DNA of 64,000 nt from Xiphydria camelus (GCA_963678675.1 OY783200.1:19978190-20042189), one strand, 5' to 3'. Counted from the first letter of the stretch, positions 1 through 11,141 are shown. Translations and numbers: made by a program. The notes: generated by a model not told the origin, from the letters alone.

Positions 1-1055
1 GCAAAATGGGGTGCTAACTTCACATACTCAAAATTTTGGAATTTCGGGGGGGGGGGGGGTCAAATTTTTAGCAGTGATGATAATTACTAATAACGGGAAT
101 TGAGAAATTGTTTAAAGAACGAATAATAGAAATTATCTCTGAAAAGGTGAGAGATACAATGAAATTGAGAAAATTTTGTAATTCCGAAAGGGACCCAACT
201 TTTAGCCGTGATGGTATTAAACACGTTAAGCTCCATCATGTTTAATAATATCCCTTTCCTTACGGGTGCCGACAATAGTCGACGTTCGCGAAATATGTAA
301 ATAACTCAATATTCATACAAAATATACTCATTTTCATGTTTTGAAGTGAAACTTCTTTGTGCTGAGGGTACTAAAAGCGCGCTCTATATGCAACGAAAAA
401 ACCGTAACGAAACCCACACACTCCAGCGCTACCGTACGTGACTCACTCATACAGCGATCTCGACCCTGACCATTACACCGCTCTCGGCTCGGCCCCATCC
501 CACCGCTCTCCACCCTTCCCCATTCCACCGCTCACGACCGAGCGTTGACTAAAGCCACACATGTGTCGACTTTGCGCGGCGGCCTCGCGACCCGAGGCGA
601 AATTTCTATATTCATTTTGACACTGAACACCCTGCTATGACCCTTACTTCACCCTGAACACACTGTTTCGACGCTGCTTTCACCCTGCTACTACCGAAAA
701 TGGAATTACGTAGGGTCAGCAGTGTCCAAGTCAGTGTCATTTTCACATGGACATGAACACTACTTTGACACTGAAGACACTGCTATGCCCCTCTATGACC
801 CTTACTTCACCCTGAACACACTGTTTCGGCGCTGCTTTCACCCTGACTACGCTACATTCTTTCATTCTAACCAATAGAAGGGTCGTCAGTGTCGAATAAG
901 GTTCAACCGGAAATTTTATTTTCATACTCATTTAGACCCTGAACACACTGCTCTTGCCCAAGTCGAAGATTTTATATTCATTTTGACACTGAACACACTG
1001 CTATGCCTCTCTATGATTTTTACTTGACGCTGAACACACGCCAGAGCCCCTTTAC

Positions 1056-1314
1056 TGCATAGAAGCAAAAGGTATTGAAATTCAAAATTATGAATAAAAA
1101 ACTTATATTTCAAGAACTTAGAAAAATTGTCAGTTTTTCGGACTTAGAAAATTTATTATTTTCAAGTCCCTGCATGCAGGAGACCGACATTTTTCTGTCT
1201 CATTCGTCATGTTGAAAATATTCTAAGTCCGAAACTCTAACAATTTCTCTAAGTTCTTGAAATATAAGTTTTTTACTCGTAATTTTGAATTTCAATACCT
1301 TTTACTTCTATGCA
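1056..1314. mobile_element. Foldback MITE nested in the composite element
   Basis: A left arm starting TGCATAGAAGCAAAAGGTAT is matched by an inverted right arm ending at 1314. The arms are about 100 bp, imperfect, around a short centre with TGCATGCA. It lies within the 591-2803 element and has no coding capacity. Confidence 0.7.
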
Positions 1315-1319
1315 GCATA

Positions 1320-2300
1320 TATTAAAAAGCACATATTATAGTAAACCAAAGACAATCAATTAATGTAGGATGATTTGCGTCTATGCAAGAATATTTATCA
1401 AAAGATATAATAACAAATTTAGAAAAATGTTGACAAAAGAATTCTTATTTTAAGACTTGGTTAGCGGTAGTGGAAGCATGCGGTTGACGTGTGAGAGGGA
1501 GTGAGTGAAAAGCGAAGAAATAAGTGAATATAGGTATAGGGAAGCCGAAAAATGAGGCAAGCGTGAAGGAAAGATAGATAGGCACCTGATAAGATAATAG
1601 ATAAGTGCGGGAAGAGGAAGAAAGGCAGAAATTACGGAAAAGGAAAGCGGGGGAAAGATAGAGGTTAGGGCAAGTTTAGGAGGTTAGATCAGATGGTCAA
1701 GCGGGGAGGAGGTAAGGTAGGAAGTATTCAGCGAAGAGAAACGATGGTCGATAAGGAGGATCGCGGGCGAGTGAAACCGGGAAGAAAAGAGGAAGCGAGA
1801 AAATCAAAAGTAGGACGGCCATCGAACGCGGAGAGGCATCTAATAAAAAGAACGTCCCGACCTGGAGTAAATCCGAAATTATTCAAAGGATTGCTTGGTA
1901 AGTAAATCAATTTTAAAGCTTTAATCACTTACATGCAGTAATATGATTGCGAATTAAAATGATGTATTCTAGAAACGTTGCTGCAGCAGTTCCAGTAGTT
2001 GCTACATCAACAACAACCGGAAATAGTTCTAAAAATGTTAGTCAAGTGAAAATCAATTTTGTATATTGCAGATTTTTTTATTTTATGATATTGAATTATA
2101 TTATTACTATATAACTATAAATATTATGAATATATATTACAAATACTATAAATATTACGTTATTACTATATAATTATAAATAATATGAATATATATTATA
2201 AATACTATAAATATCATATTGCAATTATATAACTATACATATTATGTGAATATGTATTTATAATATAATTAACTTTTAAATGATATTCATCATGTTGTAA
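1320..2300. other. Non-coding stretch: purine-rich block and AT-rich tandem repeat
   Basis: From 1490 to 1900 the plus strand is strongly purine-rich. It holds an open frame of 70 codons that is mostly K, R, E and G and matches no domain I know. From 2095 to 2270 a roughly 60 bp AT-rich unit containing ATATGAATATATATTA is repeated about three times with drift. I see no gene. Confidence 0.5.
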
Positions 2301-2831
2301 ACTTCTGTATTAAAAATGTATGCAGTCGATAGACTCTGCAAAAAGTATAGAACTACTTCATAGATCTGTTAAATAATGTTTAAAAAATTCGGTAACAAAA
2401 TTATTTTTATGTGTATCATAAGGAAGAAATTATCAAGGCACTGCAACAATTTGAAGTAGCAAAATTCTAGTCCTATACTTTCTGTGGAGTTTACATAGAT
2501 CGCATACATATGAAAACCCTATTTCCAACCTGAATACCCTGAATTTCAGCTACCTGCTAACCACGCTGAAGACCCTGAATAGCAGGGTCACCAGTGTCAA
2601 AATGAGTATAGAAAGTTTGCGTTCAAAGACACTGACTTGACCCTGCTACTACCGAAAATGGAATTATGTAGGGTCAGCAGTGTCAAAGTCAGTGTCATTT
2701 TCACATGGACATGAACACTACTTTGACACTGAAGACACTGCTAGCGCAAGGGAAACTAGCAGGGTGTTCAGTGTCAAAGTGAATATAGAAATTTCGCCTC
2801 GGGGAGCCAGCCCCGCAAAAAATATGTATTC

Positions 2832-3000
2832 CCCGTCGCAAAGAGGACTTCTACGTCATTTCTTACCGATCACTATTATCGCAACCTAAGTAACGCGTTA
2901 ATCTAGATCTAATCTGTACATTGGTCGTAACGGCGAGGCGGGCGGTATGTCTTTGTGAATGTAGGTTGCGAATGCGTTCGCAGTCCCTCACACTTCCCTT
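2832..3000 (+). repeat. Dispersed GC-richer repeat, copy 1
   Basis: This segment, with CCCCGTCGCAAAGAGGACTT and GGTTGCGAATGCGTTCGCAG, is repeated inverted at 15250-15432. The two copies align over about 170 bp with scattered differences. No ORF is shared between them, so it is a dispersed non-coding repeat of unknown type. Confidence 0.7.
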
Positions 3001-3088
3001 AAAACAACCTCGCAGTGTATCTAATTGTAAACCACGGCTACATCACGGAATTACTGCATCTCTTTGAATCCAATATAATCACCAGTAA

Positions 3089-3228
3089 CCCAGATAGAAA
3101 AGTTCCTCCAGAATGCCACGGTAGAAATATCAGGTTCTACCGACACGACGTGCTTCGACAAGGTCTGCATCAACTTTGGCGGTATATTGGCGGCACTGCA
3201 CTAATCCTCTGGCACTTTTCTATCTGGG
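3089..3228. mobile_element. Short MITE with CCCAGATAGAAAAGT ends
   Basis: The 15 bp CCCAGATAGAAAAGT at 3089 is exactly inverted as ACTTTTCTATCTGGG ending at 3228, with weaker pairing further in. The element is 140 bp and has no coding capacity. Confidence 0.7.
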
Positions 3229-3654
3229 AATATTGTGAGTGCAGTGTTAAATCATTTCAACTAACCGATACGGTTTAAATCCACCTCTCTACGTTTTCTT
3301 TTCTCTCTACGGCTTCCAGATTTACGCCCCCGAGGAGATCTACGCTTCATCGCAACTGTTATAGTTATTATAACTTGAAACTGAAGAATAAATGAAGCAA
3401 ACATAAATCTAGCGTTTAGGATCTTTTCTTTGGCGTATCCGTAAGATGATATGAGAAGCCAGACTAGAGGGCGCAGAGTTAGTTGTGAGTTGTTTGTATT
3501 TCGTTTGTCGCATTTTTAGTTTTCCGGATTTTACCGCGTCGAGTGGCCGGCCATACGGAGCTCGTGTAGTCTGCCATCGGAGTCGCGACCTTTTCGAGTA
3601 ACCACCGTATATTACTGTGCATTATTGTGTGTGTGTGTGTGTAATAAAATTATT

Positions 3655-3807
3655 ATGGCAAAAACAGGAAAACAACGGGCAAAAGAGTTTCGTAACAGGC
3701 AACGTGTAAAGAAAGCGATAACGAAAGCGTTTACGAAAGCGATGATGAAGGCAGTAGCTAAACTGATACAGAACGAAGTTGAGAATGGAGAGAGGGATTT
3801 AAATTAA
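3655..3807 (+). CDS. Short highly basic ORF (KTG-repeat type), copy 1
   Basis: This 50-residue ORF starts MAKTGKQRAKEFR and is very rich in K, R and A, with repeated KAITKA/KAMMKA steps that would form a basic helix. The copy at 49204-49476 keeps the first 30 residues and then has a second block of the form KTGTERSREWRER, so the ancestor seems to have had tandem KTG..R..E.R.R blocks. Here the second block has been replaced by an unrelated tail. A (TG)n tract and TAATAAAAT lie immediately upstream. I do not recognise the family; similar short basic blocks occur in insect repeat-encoded proteins. It lies upstream of the secreted peptide gene in the same orientation in both copies. Whether it is translated is unknown. 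Confidence 0.35.
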   Translation: MAKTGKQRAKEFRNRQRVKKAITKAFTKAMMKAVAKLIQNEVENGERDLN

Positions 3808-3847
3808 CACAATCAAATAGTGATGTATCTGATAAAAAAAAACAAAA

Positions 3848-4051
3848 CGTGTGGCCGCCACGCGCGATGGAAGTGAAACTTCGATACCAATTTCTCTGAA
3901 TTTAATTCCGGTGGTATTAGTTTCAATTAGCTCTATACAAGTCTTTAAAAATGCTTCTCTTCGTAGAGCCAATTGAAATTAATACCACCGGAATCAAATT
4001 CAGAGAAACTGGTATCGAAGTTTCACTTCCTTCGCGCGTGGCGACCACACG
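3848..4051. repeat. Inverted repeat with about 85 bp arms
   Basis: The arm CGTGTGGCCGCCACGCGCGA onward is inverted in the segment ending GGCGACCACACG. Both arms contain GAAGTGAAACTTC in one orientation or the other, and a CCACCGGAAT core. The corresponding place in the other copy of the unit (49209-49300) holds only one arm, so the foldback arose after the copies split, or one arm was lost there. Confidence 0.75.
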
Positions 4052-4912
4052 TATTGTTTTTTTTTTATATAATACGACGAAACAGTTGTTATGTAACTCT
4101 TCAAAAAGTGTACATACAAGACAATCACAAAGTGACGTCGAAAGACGTAAATCCTAACATCTCTCGAAGACTACCGACGTGCAAAGTGCACAGTTCGCGG
4201 CGCGGGCTGCCGTAAGGAAAGGGTTAAAAAAATCATTCCCTGAGGTTGTTTGGTAAAATTAGGTAAATGTTAAAGAAAAATACCGTGTGTCTAGTTCGCT
4301 GGCACCTTTTGGACAGATCTGGCGTTGAATTCATTAAGATACAGGTGGCTTAAATATTTGCGACCACCTGTATCCTAATAGATATAAATGGCGCTTGTGA
4401 CGTGTTAAAGAAGAGCACGAGTCGAAAATTTGTTCAAACAATGAATAATTAAAAATATATCGTTAGCAGTAATAAACGGCGAAACGGAGAAAACTTTAAA
4501 GTTAAATCACGTATAACTATCGTAAAAATATCACGACGTATCTGAAATTTAAATACGTGACATTTAAATACATCAGCAGTGCCTGATTAAAATTTCAGAT
4601 GTTTTGACTAAAGATGTTCGGAGAAATAGCCATTTCAAATTTGGTATTTTTACATTGCGTTATTTTTCACACTTTGGAGATAAACAAAATTTTAAACTTA
4701 TTTTATTAATCAAGCAATAGCGCTGTAGAGTTCGCGAATATCGTATTTCATATACCCTGTATAGATATACGCAACATGTACTGTTATCTATTAAGTGAAA
4801 ATAATATGATGTAAAATAATACGACGTTGATGAGTATTAATTATGCTGGGTTATCCCGGTCATATCACTTGTTTAAATATAATATGTCAACGATACACGT
4901 CATCAAGCTGAG

Positions 4913-4920
4913 TATATAAG
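4913..4920 (+). promoter_or_regulatory. TATA box of peptide gene copy 1
   Basis: TATATAAG lies 87 bp upstream of the start codon. The same motif occurs 90 bp upstream of the third copy (49069-49076, minus strand), followed in both by a similar sequence containing ACAGTAA/GCAGTAA and TGGATCAATC. The second copy has a degraded TATTATAT at this place. Confidence 0.65.
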
Positions 4921-4999
4921 ACAGTAATGTCGGATCAATCAACACACATCAACTATTCTAGTGAATTGCATAGTCGATTGTTGAAGGCAATTGGGAAAC

Positions 5000-5200
5000 A
5001 TGAAGTTCCTCACATTTTTCATACTGGTGTTGACAATCTTGGCGATCAGCGGGGTCAGTGAGGGTAAGCCCGGACCCCCCCGCCCTCCCACGCCTAAGGG
5101 CAGTTTGAATCCGTGTAAGACCTACGTTTGTCCCCATCTAATGAGATGCAAGTTACGTTTTGGCAAACATTTATGGGAACCATATTGCGTACTAGTTTAG
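5000..5200 (+). CDS. Small secreted cysteine-rich peptide, copy 1 (66 aa)
   Basis: The ORF has a clear signal peptide: MKFL, then a hydrophobic run FFILVLTILAISG and small residues near 21-25. A proline-rich linker (PGPPRPPTP) and a short mature domain with four cysteines follow, spaced C-x4-C-x5-C-x12-C. The ATG at 5000 is preferred because MK followed by an aromatic-rich hydrophobic stretch also starts both other copies. An AATAAA lies at 5297-5302. The first two cysteines enclose a C-x4-C-P pattern that loosely recalls follistatin/Kazal-type modules, but the domain is too short to assign. Small secreted peptides like this are common in arthropod venom, salivary or immune secretions; a toxin role is possible but not shown. 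Compared with the two other copies, the signal region is far better conserved than the mature part, which suggests rapid change of the active peptide. Confidence 0.7.
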   Translation: MKFLTFFILVLTILAISGVSEGKPGPPRPPTPKGSLNPCKTYVCPHLMRCKLRFGKHLWEPYCVLV

Positions 5201-5350
5201 ATCTTAGAAACATTGGAGATCTAACAAATGGATGCCGTACTGCATTCCATAAGTACTTTCTAATCGATACAAATATTTGAACTAATGATGAAAGATAATA
5301 AAATTGGTAAAATCTCTTTCATTGTGATTCTTTAATTAATATTTTTACCT

Positions 5351-5406
5351 CCCTAAGTCCTAAATCCCTAAGTCCTAAGCCCTAAGCCATAAGTCCTAAG
5401 TCCTAA
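5351..5406 (+). repeat. Heptamer repeat (CCTAAGY)n in the 3' flank of peptide gene 1
   Basis: About eight degenerate 7 bp units of the form CCTAAGT/CCTAAGC run in tandem. At the same position the two paralogous units have only one such segment (around CCAAAGCCCTAAA in reverse complement), so the array expanded in this copy alone. Confidence 0.75.
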
Positions 5407-5939
5407 AAAAAAGTGTCGAGAAAATAATAGTTAATGCTGAAACATTCATAAGGGTTAATTATACACTGAGTGTATAGGAATAATTTAGTTTAGGTTCGAA
5501 TAGTTTTTATAAATATTGAGAATGTAGCCTAACTTTTATTTCACTTATTTAGTATTGTTATTGTGTTTTGCATTTTTCATCAATAAAATTAAGAAAACGT
5601 TATTCCTCTCGTCATTCCTCTGAATGCATTTTTTAAAGAAGTTTTAAAGAAAGAAAGAGTCGCAAGCGAAGAACCCCTCGACCGCGCGCGTGCTCAAATT
5701 TCAGGAGCCTCGCAGAACGGTACGGAAACCCTCTGCCTTTCGCTCTCCTCGGACAAAGTGCAGACCCGTAATAAATTAAACTATTGCGGTGCACATGCAC
5801 TTGTCCGGGGACGGCACCGAATCTGCGTACTCTCCCGGCACCTCATGCTCCAGCTCGGTATTAATGTATATGAATTCTATGTATCATTAAATATATTAGG
5901 AGGTTGCATTGAAAGCTGCTGTTCTCCTGTAGATGGCTC

Positions 5940-6480
5940 CAATGTCTGTCAAGTAAGAGTGTAGCGGCGATTACTCGCAGGAAATGAATCGTACGCATGT
6001 ACTTTTTTTCCCGTTTGTAGAGGGAACCCTTGCCATTTGCGCAATTCCATTAGTAACACGTCCAGTCTCCTCCAGCATCGATAATTGCCTGGCACCTCCG
6101 AGGCGATTTTCAGCGTATTTTTTCGGGAAAGTCCTCCAAATTTTCCGAATTTGTCGAGAGAGCTGAGCCAAATTGCAGGGCCGGTTTCTACGAAGTTTCA
6201 GCTTGATCAATGCTCAAATATGTTCGATGGGATTTGCATCGGGCGACTGAGACGGCCAATCCAATGTGAGAACGCATTTGGTCTTTCGACGATTTGCACA
6301 TTTTACTCCGACGTTTTCGGATCGTTGTCCTCTTAAAGGATCCAATTCTTCTTCTTTTTCTCGCTGTTTTCCATGCTGCGCAAACGACAAGGGTTCCCTT
6401 TACATTAGAAAAAAAAGGTACATGCGCACGATACATTTCCTGCAAGTAATCGCCGCTACGCTCTTACTTGACAGACTGTA
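5940..6480 (-). mobile_element. Tc1-like element inserted in the mariner
   Basis: Terminal inverted repeats of about 95 bp begin with GTCTGTCAAGTAAGAG and enclose about 540 bp. The minus strand encodes a short remnant of a Tc1 transposase 3' end: LDWPSQSPDANPIEH, followed out of frame by SPRRCQAII, both typical of the C-terminal half of the Tc1 catalytic domain. The rest is deleted and frameshifted. The right end is flanked by TA. The second mariner copy lacks this segment and shows continuous sequence across the site, which confirms it as an insertion. Confidence 0.85.
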
Positions 6481-6689
6481 TGTCGTGTGCAGCGACTAAT
6501 ACTTCTTGTATTACTCAAAATTATGGACATTTCTCATTAAGATTCAGTCATTAAACTGCCATTTTTGGTTAATATAAGTCTATGTCTATACCTAACCAAA
6601 GAAAATGGAACGCAAGTTGTTCTTTTTGATATGTACTTTTACATTACTTTGATTTTTTAAAAAGTGCTGCTGCAGCTCATCAATTACTT

Positions 6690-7551
6690 GTGCACAATTA
6701 TGCTGAATCTGCTCCATCAGAAATAGACTGGTTTCGTCGCTTCAAAAGTGGAAACTGTGATGTTCACAACAGACAGCGGTCAGATGAAACAAAGAAGTTT
6801 GAAGATGAACAACTGCAAGCTCTATTAGAAGAAATCCCTACTCAAACGCTCAAAGAATTGACTCAACGGCTTGAAATCGATAAATTTACAATTTTACGAC
6901 ATTTACATGCCATGGGAAATATTGAAAAAGAAGAAAAGCGGATGCCACATGAATTGACGAAAATGCCATTTTAATCGTCTGAACATCTCGATTTCTTTGC
7001 TTGCAAAGCATAACAAAAAAAAGTCTTTTATGGCGTATCGTAACCAGTGATGAGAAATGGATCTATTTCGAAACCTGAAATGCAAAAAATCATGGGTTGA
7101 TCCTGGCCAACCATCAACGTCGATACCAAAACGAAATATCCATGGTTACAAAACAATGCTTTCAATTTACTGGTATGTGGAAGGTGTCTTTTATTATGAG
7201 CTGTTTAAACCGAATGAAACAATTACTGCCGAATGTTATCAATAACAATTTGAGCGTTTAAATGATAATTTGATGCAAAAGCGATCATCAATTGCATGAA
7301 ATCACCGAAAAGTGATTGTTCTTCATGACAACGCTCGGCCTCATGTTGCTCGAGCCCCGAGTGATTGTCATCAATTTAGATCGGTGCAACACGACTTGGA
7401 ATATACGCATTTCTATAATTACCAAGAAGTCAAAAATTGGGTTGCTGAGTGGATTAGCTCCAAATGTAGACAATTTTTTCGACGCAGAATTCAACTTCTG
7501 CCAGAAAAGTGGGAAAAAGTTATAGCTTCCGAAGACGAATACTTCGGTTGA
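6690..7551 (+). pseudogene. Mariner transposase pseudogene, copy 1
   Basis: The first part (6690-6974) encodes the helix-turn-helix half, with WFRRFKSGN and FEDEQLQALLEE followed by a second HTH. The middle (7020-7245) shows KSWVDPGQPSTS, NIHG and YYELFKPNETITAE, split over frames. The end (7312-7551) holds DNARPHVA, the second catalytic aspartate, running directly into PSDCHQF with the third aspartate, and then the tail EVKNW..SWI..FFRR..LPEKWEKV. About 23 residues are missing between DNARPH and PSD, so the DD34D spacing is destroyed. Several frameshifts and stops make it inactive. The family is close to insect cecropia/mellifera-type mariners. Confidence 0.85.
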
Positions 7552-7615
7552 GGTATTTTATTACGACATAATTCTTTGAAACAAGAAAAAACAGCGGCTT
7601 CAATGCAGCTCCCTA

Positions 7616-8670
7616 ATAAGATTTTGAACGCCATTCTCTCCCTTTTTTCATTTGAAACTACTGATTCTACTTATTTAGAGTGATGAGAAATTATTTTACT
7701 TTATATCTCTATTATTTTTCATTACTATATGCGCTAAAACTCCCATGCTGTATGCCCTTACTCAACCACTAAAATGATACTGATGACGGAGAGAAGGAAG
7801 TGAGAGGGGGATAATGAAATAAATATATTACTCTACTGTACGTAGATTCTAAATTTTACGTCAACGTAAACTTTAACATCTGACCAGCACACTATAAACT
7901 GTAGGGGACATTGAAGTATTACTACGCAAGATTATAAATAGAAAGAATTCGTTACTCGTACATGTATTACATAAAGATCTCAAATGCGATTAGATGACTC
8001 GAAGTAACAGTGTATAATTAAAATTCCAGTTTTTTCGACTCGGACGTGAATCTATAAACACTAAGAGGATTAATTACATTAATCTTTACGCGAGAATATT
8101 CCGAAAGAGTTGTCCACTTGAGTTGATTTATAGCACTCACTGTCAACCATACCAACTAGGGGCCAATTAAGATGGCCATCCATTTAGGAGTATTGTTCAC
8201 GCAAGAGCTGGATATTCTTCTAAAAGTTCCTCTGATTTATTAACAAGATACACGAGCTATAACACAGTTATAAGTGTTCGTGGCTTTGCTGTACATTTAC
8301 TATTGTATATAAAAGAATTGTAAATTTATACAATTCGACATAGTAATGTAAATCATTATATATATGGATTATTCATAATTTCGCAAAGAAATGTTCAAGG
8401 TTACAGTTTTTGTTTGTTTGGAAAATGCATAAATTTACCTAATTTAAATGTAGGTACCATTTATTTCAATAAAACTATCCTTTTTATTAAAAATGTATTT
8501 TTCCCTTAGTAGTATTCAATGAGATATGAAAGTTCCATTAATTACACATTTTTATTGTAAACCGTTCAATGAATAAATATTATTGAAGTTATGGTTGATG
8601 GCAATACTTATTACAGTTTTTATCCGTTGAGACCTAAACAATTATTAATTATGAGAAAATGACGCTCACA
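7616..8670. other. No gene seen
   Basis: AT-rich sequence without long open frames, a recognisable domain, or clear inverted repeats. Confidence 0.6.
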
Positions 8671-8675
8671 TGAAG

Positions 8676-9269
8676 TACAGTAAAACCTGTTTTATGCGGT
8701 AGATAGGGACCGCATAAAAGAAACCGCACAAAAAAATATTCGGAAATTTCATAAATACTTACATATAACAAATAACTCTGTACAACATATTATAGAAAAT
8801 TTTTTTATGCGGCGGAGAGGGACTGTATAAAAATAGTCGCACTTGGAAAATACGTCAATACGTCTTGAAGTGCGCAACACAAGGCTTCCATCTCAATAAA
8901 CGCCAGAGGAGCGGATTGCATATCGGTAGGCGCACCCGATTCACTGTCGTCCCCTGTAATTTGGTGGTAATCCGGATAGCCAAGACTCGAACCAAATACA
9001 TAGACGCATCAGCCTGAAAAACATCGGTTATCTCAATAGTAGTGAAGGTGAAAGACGCTTTAATGTCTGCTCCGTTATGCAATCCGCTCCTCTGGTGTGT
9101 ATTGAGATGGACACCTGGTATGTTCATTGATAGAAAACATTACAGTGGCGCCAACGCCATAGGAATTCATAAACCGCATAAAAAAACCGCATAAAAAAAT
9201 CGCACAAAACAAATCGCACAAAAATAAAATCGCATAGAAAAGGACCGCACAAAAACAGGCTTTACTGTA
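8676..9269. mobile_element. Tigger/pogo-like MITE, 590 bp
   Basis: The left end TACAGTAAAACCTGTTTTAT is matched by the inverted right end near 9240-9269, AAAACAGGCTTTACTGTA. The TA target and the CAGT start suit a Tc1/mariner-superfamily element of the pogo/Tigger type. Both ends carry many degenerate GACCGCATAAAAA/CCGCACAAAA units. An internal inverted repeat (8886-8920 against 9080-9112, GAGGAGCGGATTGC) is present. No transposase remains. Confidence 0.75.
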
Positions 9270-9396
9270 TTTATTTTGAATATACCTTTCACAGGGGAAA
9301 ATATATTGAAACTGTTTGTAATACGGAAAGACCAAATTCCACGGCACCGAACATAAAAAATGTCTTTTATCTCTATTATATAAAATAGTTTTTCGA

Positions 9397-9660
9397 ATCG
9401 ACGACTGACCGACCCAAAACCATATCCCCCACCAATTGCCTATCGGCCAGGGAGCTGTCGCCGTCTCCGCCGCCTCCTCTACCTCCTCCTCCATCTCCTC
9501 CTCCTTCTCCTCCACCACTTTCTCCAACCCCACCTCCTCCTCCTCCTCCCTCCCTCCCTCCCCCTCCTTCGATCCCTCTCTCTCTCTCCCTCCTCCTTTT
9601 CTTGTGTCGACGACTGACCGACCGACCCAAAATCCCGTCCCCCACCAATCGGCCGCCAAC
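9397..9660. repeat. Polypyrimidine tract flanked by direct repeats
   Basis: A C/T-only-like run with CTCC, CCTC and TCTC steps (about 9455-9600) lies between two copies of CGACGACTGACCGACC followed by CCAAAA and CCCCCACCAAT, at 9397-9432 and 9607-9650. The long open frames over this tract are low-complexity artefacts. Confidence 0.7.
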
Positions 9661-9739
9661 CGGATGCAGTATGCTATCAGCCAGGGGTTAGCGAGCGAAG
9701 CAAGTAGGGGGAGAATGCCCCCTACTCCCTGAAGAATAT

Positions 9740-10943
9740 TATTTTTTATTTCAGTTCGATTTCTTTTAAATTCTAGATGAAATCACAAGATCTTTAAACG
9801 TAAACTGAAGCTCGGCCGACATATAAGTTATTTAATATTTAATATTTTAAGATAAGGATGTGTATTTAAAGAAACGTGTATAATCAAAAATGATCTACAT
9901 TCAATTAAATTATTCTATTAATTTTCTTTGTTATGTATCGGCTATACTCATCACATACTCTACGTCTGCATTGCATTACGAAATCATACGCAATTTCTTT
10001 TCGGGGGGATTTTAATTCGGGAGTTCCACAAACACTACGTCTGCAATCCGTTTTCCCGAGCAACGATTATTATTTAAATACGAAGTTATATTCATTTTCC
10101 ATAGTGTCAACGATACAGTATAAAGAAAATAATCCCTAGTAAAATACTTCTATTTTTTTCTAGAAATTTAACATCAATTCGTGAATAATACTCCCAAAAA
10201 CTATTTCTTTTAAAATACCTTGATTTACGGGGCGTAAGCCGATGAGCTAAGCGTGGAAGGAGGTTGCAGAGGATGCCGAGAAGAGAAAAGAGAAGAAGGA
10301 AAGAGAGAAGAAGGAGAGGCGGCCCCACTAGCAGTTGATCAACGTCTCAAAGATATACCGCGATTCCGCGGCAGGACTCCCCGCGGAGAACCCAACGGTT
10401 ATGGCACCATCGACAAGAGTGTAATTATCATAATGCGCGTCAGGGCCCTCCTCTTAATCGTTTCTGAGTGGGCAGCCGATATCGAGTCCTACTTTGACCC
10501 GCGTGACTCGGGACAGTCGCTTCGCGGCAGACTGCATCAGCTGGAAAGCTATAACGACCTGCAGCTATACCTACTTGGGTTTCTTTGAGGGGAGGGTGGT
10601 TATAACGAGAGGAGGGGACATACCATGGTGGCGTCGCTGTCGATCGTGGCTTTATATTAGGTACGAAGTGGAAAAATAATAATCCACTTTACACTGAAAG
10701 AATTAAACATACATAGTCGTGAAAACTATTCTTGTTTAGTAATCACGAACATCAATAGTCTTGATAGAGAATTGCGCCAAGGATTAAAGGAAGTGAAGCG
10801 TTCGTCAGACGGTTAAACTCGAGAGGCTCATGCGCATTTCAACCAAATCTAAGAGTTAAATATGTAATAAAATTACCATAAAGTGTATTACAAGAAATGA
10901 ATTACTATAGGCGTACAACAAATTCGTTTAAGAAGAATGAACC
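9740..10943. other. No gene seen
   Basis: The stretch holds a purine-rich patch (10250-10320) and a moderately GC-rich part (10340-10600) with an open frame of 111 codons that shows no recognisable domain and no clear splice sites. It could be a host exon or regulatory DNA; I cannot support a gene. Confidence 0.4.
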
Positions 10944-11120
10944 CGAGTCGAAATTTTACCCCTATTTTGATAGCCAAAGCCTCTCCATTGAGTAGAAGCT
11001 AAGGAATCCAAAGTAGGTTCTTGCTCTATGTTATTTTTCTGCTACTTTGAAGCTAAAAGTCGGAGAACTTTCCGCATGTTCCACTTTTAGCTCCAAAGTA
11101 GGGGAAAAATTTGAACCTCG
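10944..11120. mobile_element. Foldback MITE, 177 bp
   Basis: CGAGTCGAAATTTTACCCCT at the left is matched by the inverted end TAGGGGAAAAATTTGAACCTCG. Arms are about 35 bp with mismatches. It lies immediately before the reverse transcriptase fragment. Confidence 0.65.
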
Positions 11121-11141
11121 TTTGCATACCATAACCATTTA

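Larger units (their letters stand above)
591..2803. mobile_element. Inverted-repeat composite element, 2.2 kb
   Basis: The sequence beginning CCCGAGGCGAAATTTC at 591 recurs inverted at about 2755-2803, giving terminal inverted repeats of about 50 bp. Both ends are built from degenerate copies of a motif like ACTGAACACACTGCT, with further copies at 640-1040 and 2520-2780. The block with CTACCGAAAATGGAATTA is nearly identical at about 690-775 and 2650-2735. No transposase is recognisable inside, so this is a non-autonomous or composite repeat. The superfamily is unknown. Confidence 0.6.
3411..5525 (+). repeat. Duplicated unit, copy 1 (basic ORF plus secreted peptide gene)
   Basis: The plus strand from CATAAATCTAGCGTTTAGG (3411) matches the minus strand from about 49747 downward through the basic ORF. 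After a locally inserted stretch (about 3935-4790) it matches again through the peptide promoter, coding region and 3' flank, down to ATTGAGAAT near 5525. A third, shorter copy covers 12113-13165 on the minus strand. The unit is a segmental duplication or an unrecognised mobile unit. I found no terminal inverted repeats or target duplications at its ends. Confidence 0.7.
5897..7615 (+). mobile_element. Mariner-family element, copy 1 (decayed, with nested insertion)
   Basis: The ends GGAGGTTGCATTGAAAGC (from 5899) and its imperfect inverse ending CAGCTCCC (7613) are flanked by TA, as expected for a mariner. It carries a broken transposase at 6690-7551 and is interrupted by a Tc1-like element at 5940-6480. 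A second copy of the same family lies inverted at 20869-22319. Confidence 0.85.

Noticed and set aside
1693..1905. 70-codon basic ORF in a purine-rich tract
   Set aside because: Composition explains the open frame; no domain, no splice signals and no second copy to test conservation.
5351..5406. Interstitial telomere repeat
   Set aside because: The unit CCTAAGY differs from the insect TTAGG and vertebrate TTAGGG repeats, and a single ancestral unit is seen in the sister copies.
9075..9659. 194-codon minus-strand ORF, the second longest in the window
   Set aside because: Its first half is the translation of a polypyrimidine tract (E/G/K runs), and the rest crosses the end of a MITE. No domain.
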